Shown here: positions 10,007 to 18,406 of the stretch, in pieces
How positions within the stretch are numbered: the first letter of the stretch is position 1
Layout of the letters: each line of letters starts with the position of its first letter
Assembly: GCF_008632455.1 (NCBI RefSeq)
Contig: NZ_CP043929.1
Coordinates: 2,790,001 to 2,854,000, forward strand
Direction of reading: 5' to 3'
DNA length: 64,000 nt
Origin: Methylomonas rhizoryzae
Lineage (GTDB): Bacteria > Pseudomonadota > Gammaproteobacteria > Methylococcales > Methylomonadaceae
Program-made: the position numbers and the translations under genes
Notes under the pieces: model-generated
What the model saw: only the letters and a program-made list of their open reading frames with translations
Databases searched by the model: none
Told to the model about the DNA's origin: nothing

Positions 10007-11506
10007 CTAAACGGCTTTAGGGCGCATGTGCGGAAACAACAACACATCGCGAATGCTCGGCGAGTTGGTAAACAACATCACCAGCCGATCAATGCCTATA
10101 CCCTCGCCGGCCGTCGGCGGCATGCCGTGTTCCAGCGCGGTGATGTAATCCGCGTCGTAATGCATGGCTTCGTTGTCGCCGGCTTCTTTTTCCTCGACCT
10201 GTTTTCTGAAGCGCTCGGCTTGGTCTTCGGCATCATTCAGCTCGGTAAAGCCGTTGGCAATCTCGCGGCCGCCGACGAAAAACTCGAAACGGTCGGTGAC
10301 GTGCGGATCGCTATCGTTGCGGCGTGCCAGCGGCGACACCTCCACCGGATAGGCGGTGATGAAGGTCGGATTCATCAAGCGATGCTCGACGGTTTTCTCG
10401 AAAATCTCGATTTGCACCTTACCCAAACCATAACTGTCCTTGACTGGAATCTTCAGATTTTCGGCAACCTTGACCGCCGCTTCGCGCGTGCTCAAATCGT
10501 CTAGCGTCAATTCGGGATTGAAGTGCAGGATGGATTCCAGCACGGTCATCCGTGCGAACGGCTGGCCGAAATCGTAAGTCTCGCCCTGGTATTCGATGGC
10601 GGTGTTGCCGACAATGTCCTCGGCTATGCCGCGCAGCATGGCTTCGGTCAAATCCATCAAGTCGCCGTATTCGGCATAGGCTTGGTAAAACTCCAGCATG
10701 GTGAACTCCGGATTATGCCGGGTCGACAGACCTTCGTTACGGAAGTTGCGGTTGATCTCGAACACGCGTTCGAAACCGCCGACCACCAAGCGTTTCAAGT
10801 ACAGTTCCGGAGCAATCCGCAAATACAACTCCATGTCCAGCGCATTGTGAAAGGTGGTAAACGGCCGCGCGGTGGCGCCGCCAGGGATGACTTGCATCAT
10901 CGGCGTTTCCACTTCCAAAAAGTCGCGGGCCACCAGAAAGTCACGAATGTAGTTGACGATCTTGGAGCGCATGGTAAACGTCTTGCGGGCCTCGTCGCTC
11001 ATGATCAAATCCAGATAGCGCTGGCGATACTTGATCTCCTGATCGGCGATGCCGTGGAATTTTTCCGGCAAGGGCCGCAGAGCTTTGGTCAACAAACGAA
11101 TGTCATCGACGCGCACGCTTAATTCACCGACCTTGGTTTTGAACAACGTCCCTTCGGCGCCGAGAATGTCACCGATGTCCCATTTCTTGAACTGGTCGTT
11201 GTAGACACCTTCCGGTAAATTATCGCGGGCGATATAAACCTGAATCTGCCCGGACATATCCTGTAAATGACAGAAACTGGCCTTGCCCATGATGCGGCGG
11301 GTCATCATCCGCCCGGCAATCTTGACCCGGATCGGTTCGGCCAATAATGCTTCTTCGGACTTGTCGCCGTATTCCGCCAGCAATTCGCCGGCCACCACGT
11401 TGCGGCGAAAATCGGTTGGAAATGCAGTGCCTTCTTCGCGTAGCGCGGTTAATTTTTCGCGGCGCTGTTTAATCTGTTCCTGTTCGTCGTGTTCGAGTTC
11501 TGACAT
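10007..11506 (-). CDS. lysS: Lysyl-tRNA synthetase, class II
   Basis: Charges tRNA-Lys. The 499-residue length fits class II LysRS. An N-terminal OB-fold anticodon-binding domain occupies about residues 60-150. In the catalytic core, motif 2 is seen as FRNEGLSTRHNPEFTMLEF (255-273) and motif 3 as GIGIDRLVML (469-478). The signature AARPFTTFHNALDMELYLR-type segment, here beginning TARPFTT, is conserved. In E. coli lysS directly follows prfB; here both are on the same strand in that order but separated by about 1.9 kb of unrelated AT-rich sequence. Confidence 0.97.
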   Translation of the reverse strand: MSELEHDEQEQIKQRREKLTALREEGTAFPTDFRRNVVAGELLAEYGDKSEEALLAEPIRVKIAGRMMTRRIMGKASFCHLQDMSGQIQVYIARDNLPEGVYNDQFKKWDIGDILGAEGTLFKTKVGELSVRVDDIRLLTKALRPLPEKFHGIADQEIKYRQRYLDLIMSDEARKTFTMRSKIVNYIRDFLVARDFLEVETPMMQVIPGGATARPFTTFHNALDMELYLRIAPELYLKRLVVGGFERVFEINRNFRNEGLSTRHNPEFTMLEFYQAYAEYGDLMDLTEAMLRGIAEDIVGNTAIEYQGETYDFGQPFARMTVLESILHFNPELTLDDLSTREAAVKVAENLKIPVKDSYGLGKVQIEIFEKTVEHRLMNPTFITAYPVEVSPLARRNDSDPHVTDRFEFFVGGREIANGFTELNDAEDQAERFRKQVEEKEAGDNEAMHYDADYITALEHGMPPTAGEGIGIDRLVMLFTNSPSIRDVLLFPHMRPKAV

Positions 11507-11546
11507 GTTTTCTTAGTAAATTTCTAATGCTTAATAAATAATTTGG

Positions 11547-11996
11547 TTACGCCAATAATTTCAATTTCTCAACAAAATATCCGGCACTTGGACAATTGGG
11601 ATGCTGAGCAGCACGAACTACGCTGAAATTATGGTGTTTGATAAATCTATCGGCAAAAGCGATTTTGCTGCTTCCGGGACCGCGACCAATAGTCTGCAAG
11701 CCAATTTCCTTTAATCGCCCCCAGGGCATAGAGGGCGTCTGTTCCGGATATTCTTCAAAAAAACGACCTTGCTTAGTCCAGCTTTTCATCGCTTCGGTAT
11801 CGGCTAAAAACCAAGACTCAATCGCTTTTCGGGCAATGACCACCAAATCAATATTATCGTTACCGATAATTTCTTTGCGTTTACTAATACACGGGGCGCA
11901 TTTTTCCGGATCTAAATCAGCCAACACTACAATCACTATCGCTTGAAACCAGAAAAAAACCATTAAATTTTCCGGTATACAATAAATCCATTGCAT
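11547..11996 (-). pseudogene. DUF4276-like protein, 5'-truncated
   Basis: About 130 residues resemble the C-terminal part of DUF4276-type proteins: VVLADLDPEKCAPC, then ARKAIESWFLADTEAM, and SKIAFADRFIKHH near the end. The expected N-terminal beta-strand and Glu-Gly-x-Thr-Glu start are missing. The open frame begins inside the NYN gene fragment (11917-12246) that runs into it, so the true 5' part appears to have been deleted. DUF4276 genes are often found in defence or mobile contexts; their function is unproven. Sequence here is AT-richer than the lysS and prfB genes on either side. Confidence 0.6.
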
Positions 11997-12246
11997 CGAT
12001 AATCAATGCGGAATCCGTGGCATTCTTACCAGTGGTATAGCTGAATTGTTGAATGGGCTGAATGGCATGTCTGTTTAAAACCGTTTTCCATGGCGCAAGT
12101 TTTTGACTAGTCCAATCTCCGTAACAACGCCTTGACGTCGTATCCCCATATCGTGCCGCCTCCGTCAAAACCGCATCTATCGCTTTAGCCTGCGCATTAT
12201 CGGCATCGATTAACAAGGCAAAGCGCTTGGTATCGGGGAATTGCAT
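11917..12246 (-). pseudogene. NYN (PIN-like) nuclease domain protein, 3'-truncated
   Basis: The first roughly 100 residues are those of a LabA/NYN-domain protein: FALLIDADNAQ (catalytic Asp pair), then a YGDWTSQKLAPWK segment, ATDSALIIDAMDLLY, and GFFLVSSDSD. In the family this last motif is followed by the rest of the domain and usually a C-terminal OST-HTH region. Here the frame runs into unrelated DUF4276-like sequence and stops at once after SVG. The protein is therefore a truncated N-terminal half. NYN proteins are metal-dependent ribonucleases; this fragment keeps several acidic residues but is unlikely to be functional. Confidence 0.65.
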
Positions 12247-12555
12247 TTATTGACCTTTGGAATAATCAAAGAAATAGCTCAATATTTCAAAATCGGCTCT
12301 TTGGTTGGCATCTGCCTTAGCTGAACGGGGAAACCGCACTATGGCCCACCCAAATACTTCGGCCATCGGCGAGAAACACGATTAACTCCCGAAGGGTAAA
12401 ATTGGCGGAACAGGCTCCGAAAGTCAACGGCAAAAGCATTCATTCCTAGCCTCTAGTAAAATTTGTTAATTTCCTTCCACCAGTTTAGTCTGCATCGTCA
12501 ATTCCAGCTGCTTTCGTCCTGGTTACTACACGCACCGCGCGGCAACAAGGACAAA
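12247..12555. other. Intergenic gap in the AT-rich accessory patch
   Basis: About 310 bases lie between the NYN fragment and the hypothetical gene ending at 12556. No reading frame, repeat or RNA stands out. With the two gene fragments beside it, it may be decayed DNA. Confidence 0.4.
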
Positions 12556-13002
12556 CTAAGCAACCCGATTTAAATCGTTTAATTTCGCAAGCATATCCCA
12601 ATCAATTTTATATAGATACATATCCTCAATATATATGCCATCTATATAATTTCTTCCCATTCGATTATTAGCTAATTGAGCCCCTGCCAAAACACTGTTC
12701 CGCATTGCATTGACTATACGGTTATGAATACTAGACACCCTAATATCATGCAAGGAAATAACATCTTCATCATCCGAGCAAGCCTCATAAATATCATTAA
12801 TTCTTTTATACAAACTTCTAGGCCCTTCGCTTCCCACCAGAGGAGATACTATGGTCAGCTCCCAATTTTTTTCTTCCACATCCTGTATCCAAAAAGCGGC
12901 GGCAACCTGAACACCTGACTCGTCCAATTTTTTTACCAAGCTTTCACCCGCTAGGCGCATTGCGTCCGTAAACCATTGCGTCATAAATACTTCTTTAGCC
13001 AT
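12556..13002 (-). CDS. Hypothetical protein, partner of the HEPN protein
   Basis: A 148-residue soluble protein of no recognised family. It starts MAKEVFMTQWFTDAMRLAG, contains WIQDVEEKNWELTIVSPLVGSEG and several acidic patches (ACSDDEDV), and has no signal peptide or membrane segment. Its start overlaps the end of the HEPN gene by 22 bases, so the pair is translated from one message. In HEPN-containing toxin-antitoxin modules the second gene is usually an MNT nucleotidyltransferase, but no nucleotidyltransferase motif is visible here. It may be an antitoxin or another accessory protein; this is inference from position only. Confidence 0.6.
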   Translation of the reverse strand: MAKEVFMTQWFTDAMRLAGESLVKKLDESGVQVAAAFWIQDVEEKNWELTIVSPLVGSEGPRSLYKRINDIYEACSDDEDVISLHDIRVSSIHNRIVNAMRNSVLAGAQLANNRMGRNYIDGIYIEDMYLYKIDWDMLAKLNDLNRVA

Positions 13003-13397
13003 GGCAATACTCCTGATTCGTTTTCGGTAATAGCCAAAAATAAATCCCTGGCATCCTGTCTTTGAATAGAATGATCATAACGAGACTCCTCCGACCATTT
13101 ATTGGCCAGAGACCAACTCAGCTTGAAATTAACATCTTTACTTTCTTGCAATATCAGCTCTTGTTTTAATCCTGCGGTGATAAGCAGTTTAGTCAGATCA
13201 TGGGTATAACTATCGTTAGCAAGTTTTTTATCCGGAAAATCGAATTGCTTAATTTGCTTGGCAACACAAGCTTTCAAAATACATTCCAAAGCATACCCAG
13301 CGAGATAATAAGCGCCATGATAACACTCGGCTTTTAAAAGAACTTCCGCTTCTTTTATTCTAATAGCAGATAATAATTCCAGCTCATGCTTATTCAT
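12981..13397 (-). CDS. HEPN-domain protein
   Basis: A 138-residue alpha-helical HEPN-type protein. The family hallmark is the helix with AYYLAGYALECILKACVAK (about 29-47), followed by the SYTHDLTKLL-type helix. HEPN proteins are often ribonuclease toxins, or the RNA-cleaving parts of anti-phage systems, using an Arg-x(4-6)-His motif. No perfect example is seen here; RYDH with three-residue spacing is the nearest, so catalysis is uncertain. It overlaps a second gene in operon fashion. The pair is AT-rich relative to its neighbours and lies between prfB and lysS, which suggests acquisition by transfer. Confidence 0.75.
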   Translation of the reverse strand: MNKHELELLSAIRIKEAEVLLKAECYHGAYYLAGYALECILKACVAKQIKQFDFPDKKLANDSYTHDLTKLLITAGLKQELILQESKDVNFKLSWSLANKWSEESRYDHSIQRQDARDLFLAITENESGVLPWLKKYL

Positions 13398-13445
13398 TTA
13401 TATGAATTCTCTGGCTTGCTATTTGTTTTCACCTAGATTATGACT

Positions 13446-14543
13446 TTACAACCCACTCTTCAAACTGGCTTCGATAAACTGATCCAGCGCGCCGTCCAAT
13501 ACCGCCTGGGTGTTGCCGGTTTCGACGTTGGTGCGCAGATCCTTGATCCGCGATTGGTCCAGTACGTAGGAACGAATCTGGCTGCCCCAGCCGATGTCCG
13601 ACTTGGAGTCTTCCAGGGCTTGCTGGGTTTCGCTACGTTTCAGCATCTCCATTTCGTACAGCTTGGCTTTGAGTTGCTTCATCGCCGTGTCTTTATTTTT
13701 GTGCTGCGAGCGGTCGCTTTGACACTGGGTCACGATGCCGCTGGGACCGTGGGTTATCCGTACCGCCGATTCGGTCCTATTGACGTGCTGACCGCCGGCG
13801 CCGCTGGCCCGGTATACGTCGATGCGCAAGTCGGCCGGATTGATGTCTATTTCGATGTCGTCGTCGATCTCCGGGGAGACGAACACCGAGGCAAACGAAG
13901 TGTGACGGCGGTTACCGGAATCGAACGGCGATTTGCGCACCAGTCGATGCACACCGGTCTCGGTTCTTAACCAGCCGAAAGCATACGGACCTTCGAAGCG
14001 AATCGTCGCGCTCTTGATGCCGGCGACCTCGCCCGGCGATTCCTCGATCAATTCGGTTTTAAAGCCTTTGGCTTCGCCCCAACGCAAATACATGCGCTCT
14101 ATCATCGAAGCCCAATCCTGGGCTTCGGTACCGCCCGATCCGGCTTGAATATCCAAAAAGGCGTTGTTCGGATCCATTTCACCGGCAAACATGCGCTGAA
14201 ATTCCAATTGCGCGACCTGCTTTTCCGATTCCTCCAAATCGGCGACAACCGTATCCACCGTATCGGCGTCGTGTTCTTCCACCGCCAGCGCCAACAATTC
14301 GTCGGCATCGTTTAAACTTTGCTCCAGCTCGCGCAAGGTCTCGACGATGCCTTCCAACATGGCGCGTTCGCGGCCCAAGGCTTGGGCGAGTTCCGGCTTG
14401 TTCCAAATCGCCGGGTCCTCCAATTCGCGCATGACCTCGATTAAACGTTCGCTTTTTGCATCGAAATCGAGATAAACCTTCAACGACGCGCAGCGTTCGC
14501 GTAAATCGGCAATTTTGTATTTGATCGGATTGATTTCTTGCAT
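13446..14543 (-). CDS. prfB: Peptide chain release factor 2
   Basis: Class I release factor reading UAA and UGA. From the ATG at 14543 the protein has 365 residues, collinear with E. coli RF2. The stop-codon recognition tripeptide SPF is at 205-207 and the peptidyl-hydrolysis GGQ at 250-252. The frame opens earlier (14579), but MQEINPIKY matches the family start. At codons 24-26 (Tyr-Leu-Asp), where E. coli and most bacteria have an in-frame UGA and a +1 programmed frameshift, this gene reads straight through (TAT CTC GAT). Autoregulatory frameshifting is therefore absent. Confidence 0.96.
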   Translation of the reverse strand: MQEINPIKYKIADLRERCASLKVYLDFDAKSERLIEVMRELEDPAIWNKPELAQALGRERAMLEGIVETLRELEQSLNDADELLALAVEEHDADTVDTVVADLEESEKQVAQLEFQRMFAGEMDPNNAFLDIQAGSGGTEAQDWASMIERMYLRWGEAKGFKTELIEESPGEVAGIKSATIRFEGPYAFGWLRTETGVHRLVRKSPFDSGNRRHTSFASVFVSPEIDDDIEIDINPADLRIDVYRASGAGGQHVNRTESAVRITHGPSGIVTQCQSDRSQHKNKDTAMKQLKAKLYEMEMLKRSETQQALEDSKSDIGWGSQIRSYVLDQSRIKDLRTNVETGNTQAVLDGALDQFIEASLKSGL

Positions 14544-14606
14544 GCGAGTGTCACGCTGTTTTCGCCGACAGCACGGCAAACTGAAAAAACCAGCGATTAT
14601 AAACGA

Positions 14607-15398
14607 TTAGCCGACGGATTTGCGCCGTTCCCGCGTGAGCGAGAAAGCGACGCACGCCAGCCCGGCCAACACGAACGGCACGCTCAACAACTGTCCTGTG
14701 GTCAAGGTCAAACCGTTGTCGTACATTGCTTGTTCGGTTTTAAAATATTCCAGCACGAATCGAACGCTAAACAGCAAGCTAATAAAACAACCGAACACCA
14801 AGCCTTGTTTCCCCGCGAATTTTTTATAAAGCTGTAAAGTGGTCGCATAGATAAACAAATAGCAAAAGGCTTCGTACAACTGAACCGGGTGGCGCGGCGT
14901 CCAGTCGATACGCGCAAAAATCACCGCCCAAGGCTGCTCGGAAGCGATGCCGAGAATTTCAGAGTTAAAGAAATTACCGACACGAATCAAGGCCCCGGCT
15001 AACGCGGTCGGAATGCAAACCCGGTCCAACAACCACAGAAAGCCGTCGCCGTATTGGCGTCTGTACAGAAACAACGCCGCAATGATGCCCAAGGTCGCGC
15101 CGTGACTCGCCAGCCCGCCTTCCCAAACGGCCAGGATCTTTAGCGGATGCGACAAATAATAGCCGGGATCGTACAGCAACACGTGTCCCAAGCGCGCGCC
15201 GACGATGGTCGCCACCACCATGTACCATAACAAGGTATCCAGCTCTTCGATTTTTTTTCCTTCTCGCTGATAAATCCATTGCATGGTCAGAAAGCTACCG
15301 ACGAATCCGGAAGCAAACATTAGCCCGTACCAGCGAATTTTCACGGCCCCAAAATCAAGCAGAACCGGGTCGATATTCCAGATAAAAAAATGATCCAT
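14607..15398 (-). CDS. lgt: Prolipoprotein diacylglyceryl transferase
   Basis: Inner-membrane enzyme that transfers diacylglycerol from phosphatidylglycerol to the lipobox Cys of prolipoproteins. The 263-residue length and seven hydrophobic segments fit Lgt. Conserved parts include IRWYGLMFASGF, WEGGLASHGATLG (with the essential His), the Lgt signature ALIRVGNFFNSEILG, RHPVQLYEAF, and GQLLSVPFVLAG near the C-terminus. It lies 63 bp upstream of prfB on the same strand and is divergent from ppnP. Confidence 0.96.
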   Translation of the reverse strand: MDHFFIWNIDPVLLDFGAVKIRWYGLMFASGFVGSFLTMQWIYQREGKKIEELDTLLWYMVVATIVGARLGHVLLYDPGYYLSHPLKILAVWEGGLASHGATLGIIAALFLYRRQYGDGFLWLLDRVCIPTALAGALIRVGNFFNSEILGIASEQPWAVIFARIDWTPRHPVQLYEAFCYLFIYATTLQLYKKFAGKQGLVFGCFISLLFSVRFVLEYFKTEQAMYDNGLTLTTGQLLSVPFVLAGLACVAFSLTRERRKSVG

Positions 15399-15551
15399 AA
15401 CGATATTCGGTTAAAAAGTGAATGAGCCCAAGGTTCGGCTTTTGCCGTAAACGCCGAACGCACGGCGTTTGCGGCGGCTACGGCTAATTCCGATCATTTT
15501 ACCTGCGCCGCTCTGCTATCATGCCACTTTTATCACTATACGCCGATTACA

Positions 15552-15863
15552 ATGTCTGAATTCGAAAACGTCACCATCGTCAAAAAAGCCAATGTTTATT
15601 TCGACGGCCGGGTCGTCAGCCGCACCGTGATCTTTGCCGACGGCAGCAAGAAAACCCTGGGCTTTATGCAGCCGGGAGAATATACCTTCAACACCGAAGC
15701 CCCCGAGCTGATGGAAATCCTGGCAGGCGAGATGGAGGTGCTGTTACCCGACCAAGCCTGGCAAACCGTAAGCGGCGGCCAATCCTTCGAGGTGCCCGGC
15801 AACGCCCGATTCACGATGAAAGTCAAAGTTGCCAGCGATTATTGCTGTTCTTTCTTGTCCTGA
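15552..15863 (+). CDS. ppnP: Pyrimidine/purine nucleoside phosphorylase PpnP
   Basis: Small cupin-fold enzyme (103 residues; formerly DUF1255, YaiE in E. coli) that phosphorolyses diverse nucleosides to base and ribose-1-phosphate. Conserved features are NVYFDGRVVSRTV, the GEYTFNTEAPELMEILAGEMEV core, LLPDQAW, the SFEVPGNARF strand and the terminal SDYCCSFL. It is divergently transcribed from lgt and probably monocistronic; a strong hairpin follows it. Confidence 0.93.
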   Translation: MSEFENVTIVKKANVYFDGRVVSRTVIFADGSKKTLGFMQPGEYTFNTEAPELMEILAGEMEVLLPDQAWQTVSGGQSFEVPGNARFTMKVKVASDYCCSFLS

Positions 15864-15876
15864 TCGTACCGGCACT

Positions 15877-15899
15877 ATCCTGCAGCAGCGCTGCAGGAT
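15877..15899 (+). terminator. Perfect 9-bp hairpin after ppnP
   Basis: ATCCTGCAG and CTGCAGGAT form a perfect nine-base stem around the loop CAGCG, 14 bases after the ppnP stop. No T-run follows, so it may act as an RNA-stabilising or weak terminator structure rather than a full intrinsic terminator. Confidence 0.5.
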
Positions 15900-16060
15900 G
15901 TTCACCTAAACCGCTCACTCGTCTTCGTTACGTCTCCGTTTATCGCTTATCCCTCGGGCTTACCGAATAGTCACTCTATCCAAAGCAACAATAACTGCAC
16001 GCCTCGCAGCCGCAAATTTGAACTACGCTTTACCGGATTTTGTGGTTACCGAGTACAAAC

Positions 16061-17719
16061 ATGGCGCAAAGCGAACATATTCTAATCGGCCATTTGGTGG
16101 AAGTGCGCGGCGACGGCATGGACGCCCGCATCGTCGCAGAGCATTCCACTTCCGCGCCGCTCATCCGCATCGGCGAGCAGGAAATTCTGGCCGGACACCT
16201 GGGGTCCTACGTGGTGATCCAACAAACCCAAATCAAGGTGTTGGCCCTGGTTTATAAAATGTGGGAGCGCGACCGTTTCGACCAGCAAGGCAATCGCTAC
16301 AGCGATCGTTTTATCGCGCTGATTCCGGTAGGTGAAATCAACGAAACCAACACCTTTATTCGCGGGGTACGTCACTATCCTACCCCCGGTGCCAACGTGT
16401 TTGCGGTCGGCTTGGACGAAATCAATGCCATCTTTTCCAAATTTCGCGATTACCAGTTTTTCATCGGCCAATTGGCCTCGCATAAAGACTACCACCTGAG
16501 CCTGGATCCAAGAGCCTTGTTCGGCCGCCATTTCGCGATTCTCGGTCAATCCGGTTCCGGTAAATCCTGGACAGTCACCAGCCTGATTCAACACACGATC
16601 AAGGCCATGCCGAAAACGCATTTGATCATGTTGGATCTACACGGCGAATATTGCTGGAAAACCGCAGACGGTCGCGTCGAATCCGCCTTTCCCACCGAAC
16701 GGGTAAACTACGTGGACGCCATGGACTTGGAAATGCCGTATTGGATGATGACTTACGCCGAGCTGGTCGATTTATTCATCGACAGGGACGACAAAGGCGC
16801 TTCGATGCAAATGGCCTTCATGCGCGAGATTTTACAGCAGCTCAAACGCAAGGAAGCCAAACAAATCGGCTTGAGCGGCGTATCGATAGATACCCCGATT
16901 TATTTTTCGTTGGCGGAAATGTATATGCAATTCAAGACAGCCAACGAAGAACGCAAGGATTTCGGCAAAACTCATGGCGCTTTATTCGGCCAATTCGACG
17001 AATTCCTGGTCCGCATGCAAAGCCGCTTCAACGACGTGCGTTACGACTTTTTGTTGAAACCCAAAAAGCGCAACACCTCCGACAGCATGGCCGATTTATT
17101 GCGGCAATTCGTCGGACTGGGCGATAAAAAAGCCAACATCACCGTGGTCGATCTAAGCTCGGTACCTACCGACGTGCGCCCGGCGGTTTCCGCCCAAGTC
17201 GGTCGCCTGGCTTACGAGTTCAACTACTGGAATCCCCACCGGCGCGAATTCCCGATCACCTTGATCTGCGAGGAAGCCCATGCCTACATTCCGCGGGAGA
17301 AAGGCGGCCCATTCGAAGGCACCAAGAAGATGATGGAACGGATCGCCAAAGAAGGCCGCAAATACGGAGTGTCTATCGGCGTGGTCAGCCAAAGGCCGAC
17401 CGAGTTGTCGGAAACCATGCTGGCCCAATGCAGCTCCTTCATTTGCTTGCGTACCACCAACCCGGACGACCAGGCTTATATACGCGGTTTGGTGCCGGAA
17501 GCCGAAGGCGACTTGACCGATATTCTGACATCGCTGGGCAGAGGCGAAGCCCTGGTTTTGGGCGAAGCCGCGCCGTTACCGACCCGGGTGCAGATTTACC
17601 GTCCAAACCCGGAACCGAAAAGCAACGACGTCGATTATTACACCGGCTGGCGCGAAGGCCCGGACGAACTGGACGTCGACGACATCGTCAACCGATGGCG
17701 GACGCAAACTCGGCAGTGA
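16061..17719 (+). CDS. HerA-like ATPase (DUF87)
   Basis: A 552-residue HerA/FtsK-superfamily ATPase. An N-terminal HAS-barrel-like region precedes Walker A GQSGSGKS (162-169). Walker B is LICEEAHAY (about 401-409), followed by the HerA-type helix RKYGVSIGVVSQRPTELSE (433-451) and FICLRTTN. HerA hexamers translocate DNA, in archaea with the nuclease NurA; bacterial homologues occur alone or with SIR2 or nuclease partners in defence. No nuclease gene is adjacent, so the role is open. ATG 16061 (MAQSEHI) is preferred to the upstream frame opening at 16040 because a GAG lies at normal spacing. Confidence 0.88.
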   Translation: MAQSEHILIGHLVEVRGDGMDARIVAEHSTSAPLIRIGEQEILAGHLGSYVVIQQTQIKVLALVYKMWERDRFDQQGNRYSDRFIALIPVGEINETNTFIRGVRHYPTPGANVFAVGLDEINAIFSKFRDYQFFIGQLASHKDYHLSLDPRALFGRHFAILGQSGSGKSWTVTSLIQHTIKAMPKTHLIMLDLHGEYCWKTADGRVESAFPTERVNYVDAMDLEMPYWMMTYAELVDLFIDRDDKGASMQMAFMREILQQLKRKEAKQIGLSGVSIDTPIYFSLAEMYMQFKTANEERKDFGKTHGALFGQFDEFLVRMQSRFNDVRYDFLLKPKKRNTSDSMADLLRQFVGLGDKKANITVVDLSSVPTDVRPAVSAQVGRLAYEFNYWNPHRREFPITLICEEAHAYIPREKGGPFEGTKKMMERIAKEGRKYGVSIGVVSQRPTELSETMLAQCSSFICLRTTNPDDQAYIRGLVPEAEGDLTDILTSLGRGEALVLGEAAPLPTRVQIYRPNPEPKSNDVDYYTGWREGPDELDVDDIVNRWRTQTRQ

Positions 17720-17841
17720 TGGCCAAGCAAGCCCGGCACCCGGTACCGCCAAATGCTGTGGAATGAGTCATTTGTCCAGCATTTGCATGAGCCAGCGCGG
17801 ACACCCATCGTGCCCGCAGTGATGATATGTTTGGAGAGGAT

Positions 17842-18294
17842 ATGAACTACCTGGAGCTATTAGCCGTTGCCTTTGCCGAAGCGGAAACGGGTTTTGCCGA
17901 GGGAGGCGTTCCGGTCGGTGCCGCACTGTTCGGTGCCGACGGCCGCTTGCTGGGAAAAGGCCGCAACCGCCGGGTGCAAAACAACGACCCGTCGCTGCAT
18001 GGCGAAACCGACGCGTTTCGCAACGCCGGCCGGCAAAACGATTATCGGGATAAGATCCTGGTGACGACCTTGGCCCCCTGTTGGTACTGCTCCGGTCTGG
18101 TCCGCCAATTCAACATCGGCACCGTCGTAATCGGCGAATCGGTCAACTTCGCCGGTCATCCGGATTGGCTGCGCGAAGCCGGCGTCCAAATCGTCGAACT
18201 GAACGATCCCGGCTGTATCGCGCTGATGCGGCGCTTCATCGAACAATCGCCGGCGATCTGGTATGAAGACATCGGTCTAGCGCCTCCTCGTTAA
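17842..18294 (+). CDS. Nucleoside/cytosine deaminase-like protein
   Basis: Zinc-dependent deaminase of the CDA superfamily, 150 residues. The zinc site is seen as HGETD (His53, Glu55) and PCWYC (Cys80, Cys83). The HGE form and the C-terminal WYEDIG resemble yeast-type cytosine deaminases and related nucleoside deaminases more than TadA. ATG 17842 is preferred over 17827 because GGAGAGGA stands directly before it. Together with the nearby ppnP it could serve nucleobase salvage, but they are not in one operon (herA-like gene between). The exact substrate is unknown. Confidence 0.85.
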   Translation: MNYLELLAVAFAEAETGFAEGGVPVGAALFGADGRLLGKGRNRRVQNNDPSLHGETDAFRNAGRQNDYRDKILVTTLAPCWYCSGLVRQFNIGTVVIGESVNFAGHPDWLREAGVQIVELNDPGCIALMRRFIEQSPAIWYEDIGLAPPR

Positions 18295-18406
18295 GCGCAA
18301 ATGCCAGTGCAAGCCGCTTATCGGCAGAGATGCAAGCTTGCCCATATAGAACCCGAGTCGAGGCGGAAATTTAGAAGCCCCCCTTAACCTTTACAGGACT
18401 CACATC

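Noticed and set aside
10523..11122. Long plus-strand frame (199 codons) inside lysS
   Set aside because: It is antisense to the well-supported lysS gene and has no family features; a shadow frame from codon bias.
13440..13970. Plus-strand frame of 176 codons
   Set aside because: It lies wholly antisense to prfB, whose SPF and GGQ motifs prove the coding strand.
16061..18294. A HerA-centred anti-phage island
   Set aside because: No SIR2, NurA or other nuclease gene adjoins the HerA-like ATPase; neighbours are ordinary nucleoside enzymes.
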